64,000 nt of DNA, taken from Caballeronia cordobensis (GTDB lineage Bacteria; Pseudomonadota; Gammaproteobacteria; Burkholderiales; Burkholderiaceae). Of the stretch, positions 17,162 through 26,463 are shown one piece after another. The notes beneath the pieces are model-generated. The model worked only from the letters and a program-made list of their open reading frames with translations, was not told the origin of the DNA and did no database searches. The position numbers and the translations under genes were made by a program. Numbering within the stretch: the stretch's first letter is position 1; each line of letters starts with the position of its first letter. The stretch covers positions 1 through 64,000 of the forward strand of contig NZ_FCNY02000027.1 in NCBI RefSeq assembly GCF_001544575.2. Direction: 5' to 3'.

Positions 17162-18292
17162 CTACCCCCTAACCACCTTCAAAGGAAACAAAACCCTAGA
17201 AGCCACCAACCCCAAAGCCCCCCCAAGCAAAGTCTCCCAAGCCCGCGCCGCGAGCAAAGAAACCGAATGCACCCCGCTGGCAGCCAGCGTCACCACAAGC
17301 ACAAACGCAAAAGCCCCACACGCGATGTCATACCGCTCCGGCAGCGCCATCGCATAAGCAATCATCGCCAAAGCGGAGAACCCCCACACGACAAGCGGCC
17401 AATGCTCCGCCAGCGGCAAACACACGAGCCCAAGCGGCACGCCAACCAGCGTCCCATAAATCCGCCGCCTGACGCGATCCGCCGTCCCCACCGCCGAAGT
17501 CGCGACGACATACACGCATGCCGTAATCGCCCACGCCGACTCCGCGAGCCCGAACACGCGATTGAGCGCCACCACGACCAGCGCGCCGCACGCAGCCTGC
17601 AGACCCATCGCCGTAGCAGGCGATATCGCCTCGCGCCCATATGCAGGCTCCGAAGCCAGCGCGGGCAGCAGCGCCGGATGCTCCGCCGGTCCGCTCAACA
17701 CACGCGGCACGATGGCCGCGAGCATGCCGACCGGCAGCGCGATCAGAATCGCCGACGCATCGCCGGGCGAAAGATCCATTCCATAGCCGAGAAGTTGCCC
17801 GATATAAAGCTGCGAGCCGATGCCCGCCCCGGTCAGCCCGAAGCGCTTGAGATAACCCGCGAAGAACGCGCCCGTGACGAGAATGAGTTCGGCGCCGCCC
17901 CGTCCCAGTTCACGAAACATCGGCCCGAACAGCGCGAACGTGAGTGCGCCGAACGCCGCGGCGATGCACAGCATGGCCAGATCGCGGCTCGATTCGTAGC
18001 GTGTCGTGCGCGCCTCGGACACGCTCGCCCACAGCGCGAATCCGCCCGCGAGCGCGCCGACGGACACGCCCATCGGCACGCGCTGCGTCACGTCATGCAG
18101 CGCGCCGAGCGCCGCCGCGAGTCCGTACGCGGTCACGAGCCGCAAACCCTTGATGCGCCGATGCGTGCCCGGATCGACTCGATCGATCCACGCGAGCGCC
18201 CCCCGTACGCGACGCGCGCCCGATCGCGCGAGCAGGGCCGCCGAATCCGTGAGGCGCGCTTTCGCGTCGCCGATGTGCTGCTCGTCATCCAT
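17162..18292 (-). CDS. FUSC-family membrane protein
   Basis: A 376-residue integral membrane protein with two sets of about five membrane segments, as in the FUSC_2/YccS-like aromatic acid exporter family. The second half (ISPATAMGLQAACGALVVVALNRVFGLAESAWAITACVYV) is the conserved FUSC repeat. A helical cytoplasmic stretch precedes TM1 (residues 1-50). ATG 18292 was chosen over GTG 18301. It is probably an efflux component, without the membrane-fusion partner usually found with AaeB. The gene follows copy A of the repeat at its 3' end. Confidence 0.78.
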   Translation of the reverse strand: MDDEQHIGDAKARLTDSAALLARSGARRVRGALAWIDRVDPGTHRRIKGLRLVTAYGLAAALGALHDVTQRVPMGVSVGALAGGFALWASVSEARTTRYESSRDLAMLCIAAAFGALTFALFGPMFRELGRGGAELILVTGAFFAGYLKRFGLTGAGIGSQLYIGQLLGYGMDLSPGDASAILIALPVGMLAAIVPRVLSGPAEHPALLPALASEPAYGREAISPATAMGLQAACGALVVVALNRVFGLAESAWAITACVYVVATSAVGTADRVRRRIYGTLVGVPLGLVCLPLAEHWPLVVWGFSALAMIAYAMALPERYDIACGAFAFVLVVTLAASGVHSVSLLAARAWETLLGGALGLVASRVLFPLKVVRG

Positions 18293-18328
18293 GGACGTCA
18301 CCGTAGGAACACGCGCCTGCCACGCATT

Positions 18329-19267
18329 CTAGGCGATGCCGCGCCGAGTCTTCAGCGCGCGTGCACGCCCGGCCGGCGCGCGCGGCCCGCTTTGCCGCGC
18401 CGCCTCGACGATGCAGTCGGCCAGCCGCGCCGCCGCATCCGGCTCGTCGGTGCGCAGACGCCGCGCGCGCTCGACGAGACCGATCTCGCGATGAAAGACG
18501 TCGTCGCCGAGATCGAGCGCCACCGCGCCGCGCGGCCATGCGCCGATGCCATCGGACACCGGCACGAGCGCCACGCCCAGCCCGCGCGCGACCAGTTGCG
18601 CGATGCCCGGCAGTTCATCGACTTCGATCGAATCGCGCACCGCGATGCGCCGCTTGCGCAAGAACATGTCCACTTGCCGGCCGCCGAACGAGCGCCGGTC
18701 ATAGCGGATGAACGGCTCCGACTCGATCAGTTGGCGCCAGTGCGCGCCCTTCTTCGCCGCGGGCGCGAGCAGCACGAACGGCTCCGCGGCGAGCGTGCGC
18801 CAGCGCAACTCGGCCGGCAGCGAGAACGGCGGACGGATGATGACGGCCATGTCCATCTCGCCCGCATCGACGCTCGCGAGCAGATTGAGCGACACGCCCG
18901 GCACGAGCCGGATGCGCCACGCGGGCGACGCGCGCCTGAACGCGCCGATCGCATCGGGCAACAACGCCGCATGCGCGGACGCGATCGCGCCGACCGACAG
19001 CAGACCGCCGCGCCCGTCCCCGCCCTCCGGTTCGGACAGGCGCGCGTAGAGCGCGAGCAGTTCGTCGGCGAGTTCGAGCGTGCGCCGGCCCGCCTCGTTG
19101 AGCGTCGCGGAACGCCCGGTGCGGTCGAACAGCGTCATGCCGAGATGCGCTTCGAGGCGCTGCATCTGCGCGCTCACGGCCGATTGCGTGAGGCCGATCT
19201 GCGCGCCCGCGCCCGCGAACGTGCCGTGGCGCGCCACCGCGATGAAAGTCTGAAGTTCGCGCAGCAT
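18329..19267 (-). CDS. LysR-family regulator
   Basis: A 312-residue LysR-type protein: HTH at residues 1-60 (MLRELQTFIAVARHGTFAGAGAQIGLTQSAVSAQMQRLEAHLGMTLFDRTGRSATLNEAG), then an effector-binding domain and an Arg/Ala-rich tail. It is divergent from the VOC-family gene starting at 19384, so the 116-bp gap probably contains a shared regulatory region. It precedes the FUSC gene on the same strand with a gap of 36 bp and could be co-transcribed with it. Confidence 0.87.
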   Translation of the reverse strand: MLRELQTFIAVARHGTFAGAGAQIGLTQSAVSAQMQRLEAHLGMTLFDRTGRSATLNEAGRRTLELADELLALYARLSEPEGGDGRGGLLSVGAIASAHAALLPDAIGAFRRASPAWRIRLVPGVSLNLLASVDAGEMDMAVIIRPPFSLPAELRWRTLAAEPFVLLAPAAKKGAHWRQLIESEPFIRYDRRSFGGRQVDMFLRKRRIAVRDSIEVDELPGIAQLVARGLGVALVPVSDGIGAWPRGAVALDLGDDVFHREIGLVERARRLRTDEPDAAARLADCIVEAARQSGPRAPAGRARALKTRRGIA

Positions 19268-19383
19268 GTCGATTCATCAAAAAAATTGGGGATGACTCCC
19301 GCAATATATCGTTTTTCAACACCGATATTTGTGAATAGACTGTGGTTCATCGTCTCCCCACTCATGACAAAAGGAATCACGCC

Positions 19384-19797
19384 ATGCCGCCGTTTCACCT
19401 CGCATTCCCCGTCCACAGCCTCGCCGCCGCGCGCGAGTTCTACGGCGAACTGCTCGGCTGCCCGGAAGGCCGCAGTTCCGACGCCTGGGTCGATTTCGAT
19501 TTTTACGGGCATCAGATCGTCGCGCATCTCGCGCCGGAAGAAATCGGGCATCGTTCGACGAGCGCGGTCGATGGCGACGCGGTGCCGGTGCGCCACTTCG
19601 GCGTCGTGCTGTCGATCCCGCAATGGGAAGCACTCGCCGACAAGCTGCGCGCCGCGGGCACGCGCTTCATCATCGAGCCGCATGTGCGCTTCAAGGGCGA
19701 AGTCGGCGAGCAAGCCACGATGTTCTTTCTCGATCCTTCGGGCAATGCCGTCGAGATCAAGGCGTTCGCCAATATGTCGTCGCTGTTCGCGAAGTAA
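19384..19797 (+). CDS. VOC-family (glyoxalase/dioxygenase fold) protein
   Basis: A 137-residue protein with the paired beta-alpha-beta-beta-beta modules of the vicinal oxygen chelate fold. It opens PPFHLAFPVHSLAAAREFYGELLGC, and late in the protein FFLDPSGNAVEIKAF holds the conserved metal-ligand Glu. Possible metal residues are His4 and Glu near residue 127. The exact reaction is unknown; relatives include glyoxalases and ring-cleaving dioxygenase-like proteins. ATG 19384 has AAGGAA upstream and is divergent from a LysR gene that may control it. Confidence 0.85.
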   Translation: MPPFHLAFPVHSLAAAREFYGELLGCPEGRSSDAWVDFDFYGHQIVAHLAPEEIGHRSTSAVDGDAVPVRHFGVVLSIPQWEALADKLRAAGTRFIIEPHVRFKGEVGEQATMFFLDPSGNAVEIKAFANMSSLFAK

Positions 19798-19903
19798 CGC
19801 GTTCGCCCAAGCGTCTCCTTTCGTTCGTGCGACGCGTGCCTGACGGATCGTTTCCACTATAGAATCCGTCGGGCGCGCCGTGCGCGACATCGGGGAGACG
19901 GGA

Positions 19904-21469
19904 ATGAGACCTTTGGAGGGACGCCGACGCTTTCTCGGCGCGGCGCTGTGCAGCACGATCGCCGCGTGCGGTGGCGGTTCGGATTCCGGCGACGCCAACG
20001 CATCGACGCCATCCGGCGGATCGTCGACCGGCCCCGTGCCGGACGCGAACATCAACGCCGCTCTTGCACAACTCGACGCGCTCGCGAACGCCCTTCTAAG
20101 CACGACCGGCGTGCCCGGCATGGCCGTCGCGGTCGTGCGCGGCACGCAGACCGTGTACGCCAAAGGCTTCGGCACGCGGCTCGTCGGTTCGGGCCAGACG
20201 GTCGATGCCGACACGGTGTTCCAGCTCGCATCGGTATCGAAGTCGGTGGGCGCGTCGGTCGTCGCGCATCAGGTCGGCGCGGGCGGCATCGCGTGGAATA
20301 CGCCGGTGCGCGCGCATCTGCCGTGGTTCACGCTGTCCGATGAAGACGTGAGCGCGGCCCTCACCATCGGCGATCTCTACTCGCATCAGTCGGGCCTGCC
20401 CGATCGTGCCGGCGACACGCTCGAAGACATGGGCTACGGCCAGCGGGACGTGCTCGAGCGCCTGCGCTATCTGCCGCTGCATCCGTTCCGTCATTCGTAC
20501 TTCTACACAAATTTCGGCCTGACGGCGGCGGCGGAATCCGTCGCGGCCGCGGCGGGCGTCGACTGGGCGACGTTGTCGGAAAACGTGCTCTACAAGCCGC
20601 TCGGCATGACGAGCACGAGCTCGCGCTATGCCGATTTCATTGCGCGGCCGAACCGCGCGACCGGGCACGTGAAGCGCGGCGATCAATGGGTGCAGGGCGC
20701 GGGCACGATGCCCGATGCGCAATCGCCCGCGGGCGGCGTGAGCGCGTCGGTCAACGACATGGCGAAGTGGCTCGCGATGATGCTCGGCGCGGGCGTGTTC
20801 AACGGCAACCGCATCGTCGATGCCAACGCCCTCGCCGCCGCGACGACCGCGCAGGTGCAAAGCTCGCCGCCCGGCGACGGCCGCCCCGCGGGCTTCTACG
20901 GCTACGGCTTCAACGTGGGACAGACGGAAGCCGGACGACCGTCGTACAGCCATTCGGGCGCGTTCGGCGTGGGCGCGGCGACGAACATCATGGTGGTGCC
21001 ATCGACGAATCTCGCGATCGTCGCGCTCACGAACGGCTATCCGGTCGGCGTGCCGGAAGCGCTCAACCAGCAGTTCTTCGACATCGTGCAATACGGCTCC
21101 GTCCAGCACGACTGGTTCAAGCGCTACAACGACGGGCTCCTGCCGCTCACGAAGCCGTCGGGTTCGCTCGTCGGCGCGACGCCGCCCGCTTCGCCGCTGC
21201 CCGCGCGTGCGTTGTCGACCTACGTCGGCACGTACAAGAACGATTACTTCGGGCCGATTCAGGTCGTCGATAACGGCGGCGCGCTCGCCATCGTGATCGG
21301 TCCTCGTCCGCTGACGCTGCCGCTCTCGCACTGGGACGGCGATGTCTTCACGTTCGCGTTCGTCAACGAAAACGCGAACCCCGGCACGATCTCGAAGGCT
21401 TCGTTCCTGAGCGATCGCGTGACGCTCGAATATTACGACGCGGACGGCCTCGGCACCTTCGTGCGCTAA
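19904..21469 (+). CDS. Serine hydrolase lipoprotein, beta-lactamase/DD-peptidase fold
   Basis: A 521-residue class C beta-lactamase-related hydrolase (Pfam Beta-lactamase type). The N-terminus RRRFLGAALCSTIAAC-GGG has a probable lipobox with Cys22, so it is likely a lipoprotein. The three active-site motifs are present: S110-V-S-K113, Y201-T-N203 and H350-S-G352. A C-terminal domain of about 100 residues (LSTYVGTYKNDYFGPIQVVD) resembles DUF3471. It may be an esterase or peptidase rather than a true beta-lactamase. The start at 19904 has GGGGAG upstream. A strong terminator follows at 21489. Confidence 0.87.
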   Translation: MRPLEGRRRFLGAALCSTIAACGGGSDSGDANASTPSGGSSTGPVPDANINAALAQLDALANALLSTTGVPGMAVAVVRGTQTVYAKGFGTRLVGSGQTVDADTVFQLASVSKSVGASVVAHQVGAGGIAWNTPVRAHLPWFTLSDEDVSAALTIGDLYSHQSGLPDRAGDTLEDMGYGQRDVLERLRYLPLHPFRHSYFYTNFGLTAAAESVAAAAGVDWATLSENVLYKPLGMTSTSSRYADFIARPNRATGHVKRGDQWVQGAGTMPDAQSPAGGVSASVNDMAKWLAMMLGAGVFNGNRIVDANALAAATTAQVQSSPPGDGRPAGFYGYGFNVGQTEAGRPSYSHSGAFGVGAATNIMVVPSTNLAIVALTNGYPVGVPEALNQQFFDIVQYGSVQHDWFKRYNDGLLPLTKPSGSLVGATPPASPLPARALSTYVGTYKNDYFGPIQVVDNGGALAIVIGPRPLTLPLSHWDGDVFTFAFVNENANPGTISKASFLSDRVTLEYYDADGLGTFVR

Positions 21470-21488
21470 AGCAACGCGCATCAAAAGC

Positions 21489-21517
21489 AAACGGGACGCC
21501 GCGCGGGCGTCCCGTTT
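21489..21517 (+). terminator. Rho-independent terminator after the serine hydrolase gene
   Basis: AAACGGGACGCC and GGCGTCCCGTTT form a perfect 12-bp stem with a 5-base loop, 20 bp after the stop codon. The flanking AAAGC/GCTTT can extend it. The symmetric A/T ends allow function in both directions. Confidence 0.85.
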
Positions 21518-21558
21518 GTGCTTTCATCGCGCGCTGCTTGCTACCTGCTACTTGCTGC

Positions 21559-21840
21559 TTACTTGCCCGAGCCGCTCGCGCTGACGGGCGCGCCGGGGCC
21601 GCTCGGCGTCGCGGTGCCGCCCGGTTCCGTGGACGGTCCCGCGTTCATCGGGCTCTTGTGCATCTGCTTCGAATGCGCAGACTTGTTGGCGTGCGGCTTC
21701 GCGTGCGCGGGCTGCGTGGTTTGTGCGTTGTCGCCGGCCTGAAGGCCGGTGTTCGAACTCGGCGGATTGTCCTGCGCGAAAGCGGACGCACAGACGAGCG
21801 CGAAAGCGCCGGCAGCGGCGGGAAGGGCGAAACGTTTCAT
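21559..21840 (-). CDS. Small secreted low-complexity protein, 93 residues
   Basis: A clear Sec signal peptide (MKRFALPAAAGAFALVCASAFAQ, cleavage after AFA) leads into a hydrophilic Pro/Ser/His/Lys-rich tail (HAKPHANKSAHSKQMHKS) and a Gly/Ser/Pro end. AGGAG is well placed before ATG 21840. No domain is recognised. The histidine- and lysine-rich middle could bind metal or polyanions, but this is only a suggestion. Confidence 0.7.
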   Translation of the reverse strand: MKRFALPAAAGAFALVCASAFAQDNPPSSNTGLQAGDNAQTTQPAHAKPHANKSAHSKQMHKSPMNAGPSTEPGGTATPSGPGAPVSASGSGK

Positions 21841-21979
21841 GTCGGAGACTCCTGTTGGCGGTTTGCAAAAATGCCTGCCGGCCGCCGCAAGCGCGGCGGT
21901 CCGGTCGCACGTTACGAGTCAGCACGCGCTATGCCACGGTCTGACGATTCGCAAACGCCGAAGTCTCCGATGAAAGTTT

Positions 21980-23518
21980 TCAGGTCTTGAACACGGCGAC
22001 GGTGCGCTTCAACTCTTCCGCCTGCACGGCGAGCGCGGCGGCGGCGGCCGTCGCCTGCTCGACGAGCGCGGCGTTCTGCTGCGTGACCGCGTCCATCTGC
22101 GTGATTGCGACGCCGACCTGCTCGATGCCCTGCGTCTGCTGCGAAGAGGCCGTCGAGATCTCGCTCATGATGTCGGACACGCGCGTCACGGACGAGAGAA
22201 TCTGCTGCATCGTGTCGCCCGATTGCTGCGCGAGGTCTTGCCCCGCCGTCACGTTCGTCACCGATTCGTCGATGAGCGTCTTCACGTCCTTCGCGGCGGC
22301 GGCGCAACGCTGCGCGAGCGCGCGCACTTCCGATGCGACCACCGCGAAACCGCGCCCGTGCTCGCCCGCACGCGCCGCTTCGACGGCCGCGTTCAACGCG
22401 AGAATGTTGGTCTGAAACGCGATGCCTTCGATCACGCCGATGATATCGACGATCTTCTCGGAGCTGCCCGCGATCTTGTCCATCGTCGCGACGACGCCGA
22501 GCACGACGCCGCTGCCGCTTTCCACCGTCGCCGAAGCGCTCGCCGCGAGCTGGGTCGCCTGGCCGGCGTTATCGGAATTGAGGCGCACGGTGGAGGTGAG
22601 TTCTTCCATGCTCGATGCCGTTTCCGCGAGCGAAGCCGCCTGCTCCTCGGTGCGCGACGACAGATCGTGATGGCCGTCGGCGATCTCGCGCGATGCGGCC
22701 GTGATGCCGTCCGCGACCAGCTTGATCTGCGCGATGGTCTGCGTGAGACGCGATTGCATGGTGTGCATCGAGTGCATGAGGCTCGACTCGTCGCCGCGCT
22801 GCACGTGCACGGCTTGCGCGAGATCGCCCGCCGCGATGCGCTGGCAGACGGTCGCCACGTCCTGCGGATCGCCGCCAATGCTCTTCAGCACGCCGCGGAT
22901 GATGAGCGTCATCGCGAACGTGAGCGCCGCGCCGATCGCGCCGATGAGCAGCAGCGACTTCAGCAGGATCACGCGAAAGGCCGCGTCGATATCGTCGATG
23001 TAAGCGCCCGAATAGACATGCCAGTCCCATTCGCGCACGTAGTCGCCGTAGGTGATCTTGGGCAGCGGCTCCTGCTCGCCGGGCTTCGGATAAAGATAGG
23101 TCGTGATATGCGAGCCATCGAGACCGTGCTTGACGATCTCGGCCGTGAAGTGCTTGCCGGTGCTATCGACGAAATCGTTGATCTTGTTTTCCGTATCGGG
23201 CCGCACGGGGTTCATGATCTGGAACAGCTTCGAATCCAGAATGCCGATGTAGCCGCTCGTGCCGTAACGGATTGCGCGCACGCTGGCGATGGCGAGCCGC
23301 TTCGCCTCGGCCTCGGGCAGCGCGCCGCTTTGCGCCTGCTTCACGTAGAACCTGACGACGCTCGTCGCCGATTGAACCTGTTCGGCGAGCCCGTCCTGGC
23401 GGTTTTGCATCAGGGCGTGTTTCGTGGAGATCGCGTTGAGTGCGCAAAGAAGAATCAGGCTGAGCCATACGAAGCCCACGATGCTCATGAGCTTGGTTTT
23501 GAAAGAGAGTTTTTTCAC
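21980..23518 (-). CDS. Methyl-accepting chemotaxis protein with sCache_2 sensor
   Basis: A 512-residue receptor with TM1 about residues 8-30, a periplasmic single Cache domain of the sCache_2 type (YGTSGYIGILD, KHGLDGSHITTYLYPKPG, YGDYVREWDWHVYSGAYIDDID), TM2 about 180-200, HAMP, and a signalling domain with the hairpin tip ALNAAVEAARAGEHGRGFAVVASEVRALA. It lacks a C-terminal NWETF-like methylase-binding pentapeptide. It relays ligand binding to CheA/CheW; the ligand is unknown, though this sensor type often binds small carboxylates. The GTG at 23518 is preferred; an in-frame GTG at 23560 is possible. Confidence 0.88.
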   Translation of the reverse strand: MKKLSFKTKLMSIVGFVWLSLILLCALNAISTKHALMQNRQDGLAEQVQSATSVVRFYVKQAQSGALPEAEAKRLAIASVRAIRYGTSGYIGILDSKLFQIMNPVRPDTENKINDFVDSTGKHFTAEIVKHGLDGSHITTYLYPKPGEQEPLPKITYGDYVREWDWHVYSGAYIDDIDAAFRVILLKSLLLIGAIGAALTFAMTLIIRGVLKSIGGDPQDVATVCQRIAAGDLAQAVHVQRGDESSLMHSMHTMQSRLTQTIAQIKLVADGITAASREIADGHHDLSSRTEEQAASLAETASSMEELTSTVRLNSDNAGQATQLAASASATVESGSGVVLGVVATMDKIAGSSEKIVDIIGVIEGIAFQTNILALNAAVEAARAGEHGRGFAVVASEVRALAQRCAAAAKDVKTLIDESVTNVTAGQDLAQQSGDTMQQILSSVTRVSDIMSEISTASSQQTQGIEQVGVAITQMDAVTQQNAALVEQATAAAAALAVQAEELKRTVAVFKT

Positions 23519-23696
23519 GATCTGATGGAAGAGCCGAGGGAGAGCGCCCGGGCGGCGCACGCTGTGCGGCTTTCGAATCGTGGCTCTTTTACGTTTGCGC
23601 GCCGGAGGGCGGCACGGCCTCGATTTCGAAAGCTGCGTGCAGATTAACGGCCGTGCGCGGGGGTTCTTTAGGGAGGGATGGGCGGCGCTTCAGGCA

Positions 23697-23734
23697 ACAA
23701 AAAACGCCCCGCGCGACCGAAGTCGCACGGGGCG
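23697..23734 (-). terminator. Rho-independent terminator after the MFS permease gene
   Basis: Read on the minus strand, a GC-rich stem CGCCCCGTGCGAC / GTCGCGCGGGGCG with a four-base loop is followed by a run of six T residues. It lies 52 bp downstream of the MFS stop at 23786, so it ends that transcript before the chemoreceptor gene. Confidence 0.85.
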
Positions 23735-23785
23735 CTCAACTACTGCCACACACGTCGAATCAATGACCGGAGTAAATGCCCGGAG

Positions 23786-25150
23786 TTAATGCCCCAAAGG
23801 CTCCGTCGACTTCAGATCGCTCGCCATGGCCGTCTGCGGATGCGCGGCCTGCTTGATCAGCAACGCGACCGCCGAAACGATGCCCGCCACCGCGATCGTC
23901 GCGAAGATGCCGCCGAAGGTGAAGTGCAGACGCGTCAGTTCGGCGACGAGGAACGACCCCGCGATGCCGCCGAATCGCCCGATGCCCAGCATCCAGGCGA
24001 CGCCCGTGCCACGCCCTTGCGTCGGATAGAACGCCGCGGCGAGCGCGGGCATCGACGATTGCGCGGTGTTCATCAGCACGCCCGCCAGGAACACGACCAG
24101 CACCAGCATGCCGACATTGCCCGCCGCCTGACCGATCAGATACACGCTCACGGCCGTGAGCGCATAGCACGCCGCGATGATGCGGTTCGCGTTGAACTTG
24201 TCCATCAGCACGCCGCACAGCACCGCGCCGACGCCGCCAAGCGGGAACAGCGCGGAAATCAGCGTCGCCTTTTGCGGCGGCAGGCCGGATTCCTTGAGCA
24301 GGATCGGCATCCAGTTGATCGACGCGTAGAAGATCACGAGGCCCATGAAATACGTGATCCACAGCATGACCGAGCCGACGATGTACTGGCGCGACAGCAC
24401 CACGCTCATGCCGCTCTGACCCGCCGCCGCCGGCGCGGCTTCGGTCATGAAGAACGAGCCGGCCTGCATCGCGTCCGACGAAATGCGCGCGAGCGTCGCG
24501 CGAATCTTCTCGACGGGCTTCGCTTTCGCCACCATGTAGCGCACCGATTCCGGCAATGTGGCGATGAGCAGCACCGAAAGCGCCAGCGGCGCGACGCCGC
24601 CCAGCACCAGCACGCTGCGCCAGCCGAAATGCGGAATCATCCACGCCGCTAGAAAGCCGCCGAAGGCAGCGCCCAGCGGAAAGCCGCAGAACATCAGATT
24701 GATGAGCGTCGCGCGGCGGTTGTCGGGGCAGAACTCGCTCATCAGCGTGACGGCGTTCGGCATCGCGGCGCCCAGGCCGATGCCCGTGATGAAGCGCAGC
24801 GCCGTCAGTTGCGTGATGTCGGCCGAAAACGACGACGCGAGACACGCGACGCCGAAGATCAGCACCGACGAAAGCAGCATCGCGCGGCGGCCGAGCCGGT
24901 CGGACAGCGGCCCGGAGAGCAACGCGCCCGCGGCGAGGCCGAAGAGCGCCGCGCTCAGCACGGGCGCGAGCGCCGGACGGCTGATGCCCCATTCGGTCAC
25001 GAGCGACGGAGCGATGAAACCGATGGCGGCGGTATCGAAACCGTCCAGCAGGACGATCACGAAGCACATTCCGAAGATCAGCCATTGAAACGGCGAAAAC
25101 GGATGCTCGTTGATGAACGTCTGTACGTTCACGGCAGGACTTCTACTCAC
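23786..25150 (-). CDS. MFS permease, aromatic acid:H+ symporter type
   Basis: A 454-residue, 12-TM transporter of the AAHS branch (PcaK/BenK/MhpT-like). The DGFDTAAIGFIAPSL segment in TM1 is diagnostic for this branch, and motif A appears as GPLSDRLGRRAML. It probably imports a benzoate-type acid, but no aromatic catabolic gene is nearby. The GTG at 25150 has AGGGAA seven bases upstream and was chosen over a start at 25180. A strong terminator lies downstream. Confidence 0.84.
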   Translation of the reverse strand: MSRSPAVNVQTFINEHPFSPFQWLIFGMCFVIVLLDGFDTAAIGFIAPSLVTEWGISRPALAPVLSAALFGLAAGALLSGPLSDRLGRRAMLLSSVLIFGVACLASSFSADITQLTALRFITGIGLGAAMPNAVTLMSEFCPDNRRATLINLMFCGFPLGAAFGGFLAAWMIPHFGWRSVLVLGGVAPLALSVLLIATLPESVRYMVAKAKPVEKIRATLARISSDAMQAGSFFMTEAAPAAAGQSGMSVVLSRQYIVGSVMLWITYFMGLVIFYASINWMPILLKESGLPPQKATLISALFPLGGVGAVLCGVLMDKFNANRIIAACYALTAVSVYLIGQAAGNVGMLVLVVFLAGVLMNTAQSSMPALAAAFYPTQGRGTGVAWMLGIGRFGGIAGSFLVAELTRLHFTFGGIFATIAVAGIVSAVALLIKQAAHPQTAMASDLKSTEPLGH

Positions 25151-25329
25151 TTCATTCCCTTTTCGATGATGGACGCGCAACCGGCAAAAGCGCGCCCCGG
25201 ACCAAAATGTTCGCTGGACGAACAGCGATTCACATAGCGAACTCGCGCTGAGGGTACTGAAGAAGCTTGCGCCTCGTCAACGCGGGCTTACCCGCGTATG
25301 ACGAAAGCGCCGGGAATGAAGCCTGTCTG

Positions 25330-26463
25330 TCAGGCGACGCGGCGTCCGGCGCGCCAGGTTTCGCGCGGCACCTGCACGTTGTCCACCGCCGCGACGCGCA
25401 CGAAATCCGCGCGCAGGCCCGTCGCGATCGCGCCGCGGTCCGCGAGTCCCGCCGCGTGCGCCGGCGCCCACGAAACCGTGGCGACGGCGCGCGGCAGCGA
25501 CCAGCCCGCCTTGCCGACGAGATCGAACACCGCGATCAGCAGGCTCGACGGCACGTAGTCCGACGAGAGAATATCGAGCAGCCCTTCCTTCGCCAGTTCC
25601 AGCGCCGACACATTGCCCGAATGCGAGCCGCCGCGCACGACATTGGGCGCGCCCATGATCGTCGCGATGCCGTGTGCGCGCGCGGCGCGGGCCGCTTCGA
25701 GCGTCGTCGGGAATTCGGCCAGCGCGATGCCGTCGCGCGCCGCTTCCTCGACGTGCTCGACGAGCGTGTCGTCGTGACTCGCGAGCGAGATGTTCAAACC
25801 CTTGCAACGCCCGACGATATCCGCGCGATGCTTCGCCGCATAGCGCTGCTGATGTTCGGCAAGCTCGGCGAGAATCTTGTCCGCGTGCTCGTCACTCCAC
25901 TTGCCGTGACGCTCCTGATACTTGCGCCATTTCTCGTGATCCTGCCATTGGCGCTGACCCGGCGTGTGATCCATCACCGATGCGAGCTTGAAGAGCGGAT
26001 GCGCGGACAACGAATCGAACACTTCGACGACATCCGTCGTGCCGACTTCGCAACGCAGATGCAGGAAGTGATCCGCGCGCAGCAGATCGCGCTCGACGAA
26101 CTTGCCGATCGATTGCGCGCATTGCACCTGCAACTCGCGTCCACGCACGCCGTCTTCGGGACGCGAACCGACGCCCAGCGCATCGAACACGGTCGTGATG
26201 CCCGCCGCCGCCACCTGCGCGTCATGCACGATGATGGCCGCCTCGTGATTCCACAGCACGCCCGGACGCGGCGCGAGATGCTTTTCGATGTTGTCCGTAT
26301 GCAGTTCGACGAAGCCCGGCAGCAGATAATCGCCGCCCCAGTCTTGCGCCTCGCGCGCGGCGGTATTGCCCGGCGCGATCTCCGCGATGCGTCCGTCCTC
26401 GATACGCACGGTGCCCACGAAGTCTTCATCGCGCGTCACGATGCGCGCATTCTTGATCAGCAT
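25330..26463 (-). CDS. phnM: Alpha-D-ribose 1-methylphosphonate 5-triphosphate diphosphatase
   Basis: A 377-residue amidohydrolase-superfamily enzyme of the C-P lyase pathway. It removes pyrophosphate from ribose 1-methylphosphonate 5-triphosphate, the product of the PhnGHIL step. Seen: GFVELHTDNIEKHLAPRPGV with the metal-binding residues, ASHDDT, EFPTTLEAA and MGAPNVVRGGSHSGN, all hallmark PhnM motifs. It overlaps the end of phnL by 7 bp (phnL stop at 26457) and is the last gene of the leftward phn operon. Confidence 0.95.
   Translation of the reverse strand: MLIKNARIVTRDEDFVGTVRIEDGRIAEIAPGNTAAREAQDWGGDYLLPGFVELHTDNIEKHLAPRPGVLWNHEAAIIVHDAQVAAAGITTVFDALGVGSRPEDGVRGRELQVQCAQSIGKFVERDLLRADHFLHLRCEVGTTDVVEVFDSLSAHPLFKLASVMDHTPGQRQWQDHEKWRKYQERHGKWSDEHADKILAELAEHQQRYAAKHRADIVGRCKGLNISLASHDDTLVEHVEEAARDGIALAEFPTTLEAARAARAHGIATIMGAPNVVRGGSHSGNVSALELAKEGLLDILSSDYVPSSLLIAVFDLVGKAGWSLPRAVATVSWAPAHAAGLADRGAIATGLRADFVRVAAVDNVQVPRETWRAGRRVA

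Noticed and set aside
17267..19843. An 858-residue open frame on the plus strand
   Set aside because: It runs antisense through the FUSC and LysR genes and is His/Arg-rich, as expected for a GC-driven shadow. Those minus-strand genes have clear domains.
22223..23647. A 474-residue open frame antisense to the chemoreceptor
   Set aside because: It is a shadow of the chemoreceptor gene, whose Cache, HAMP and signalling domains are clear.
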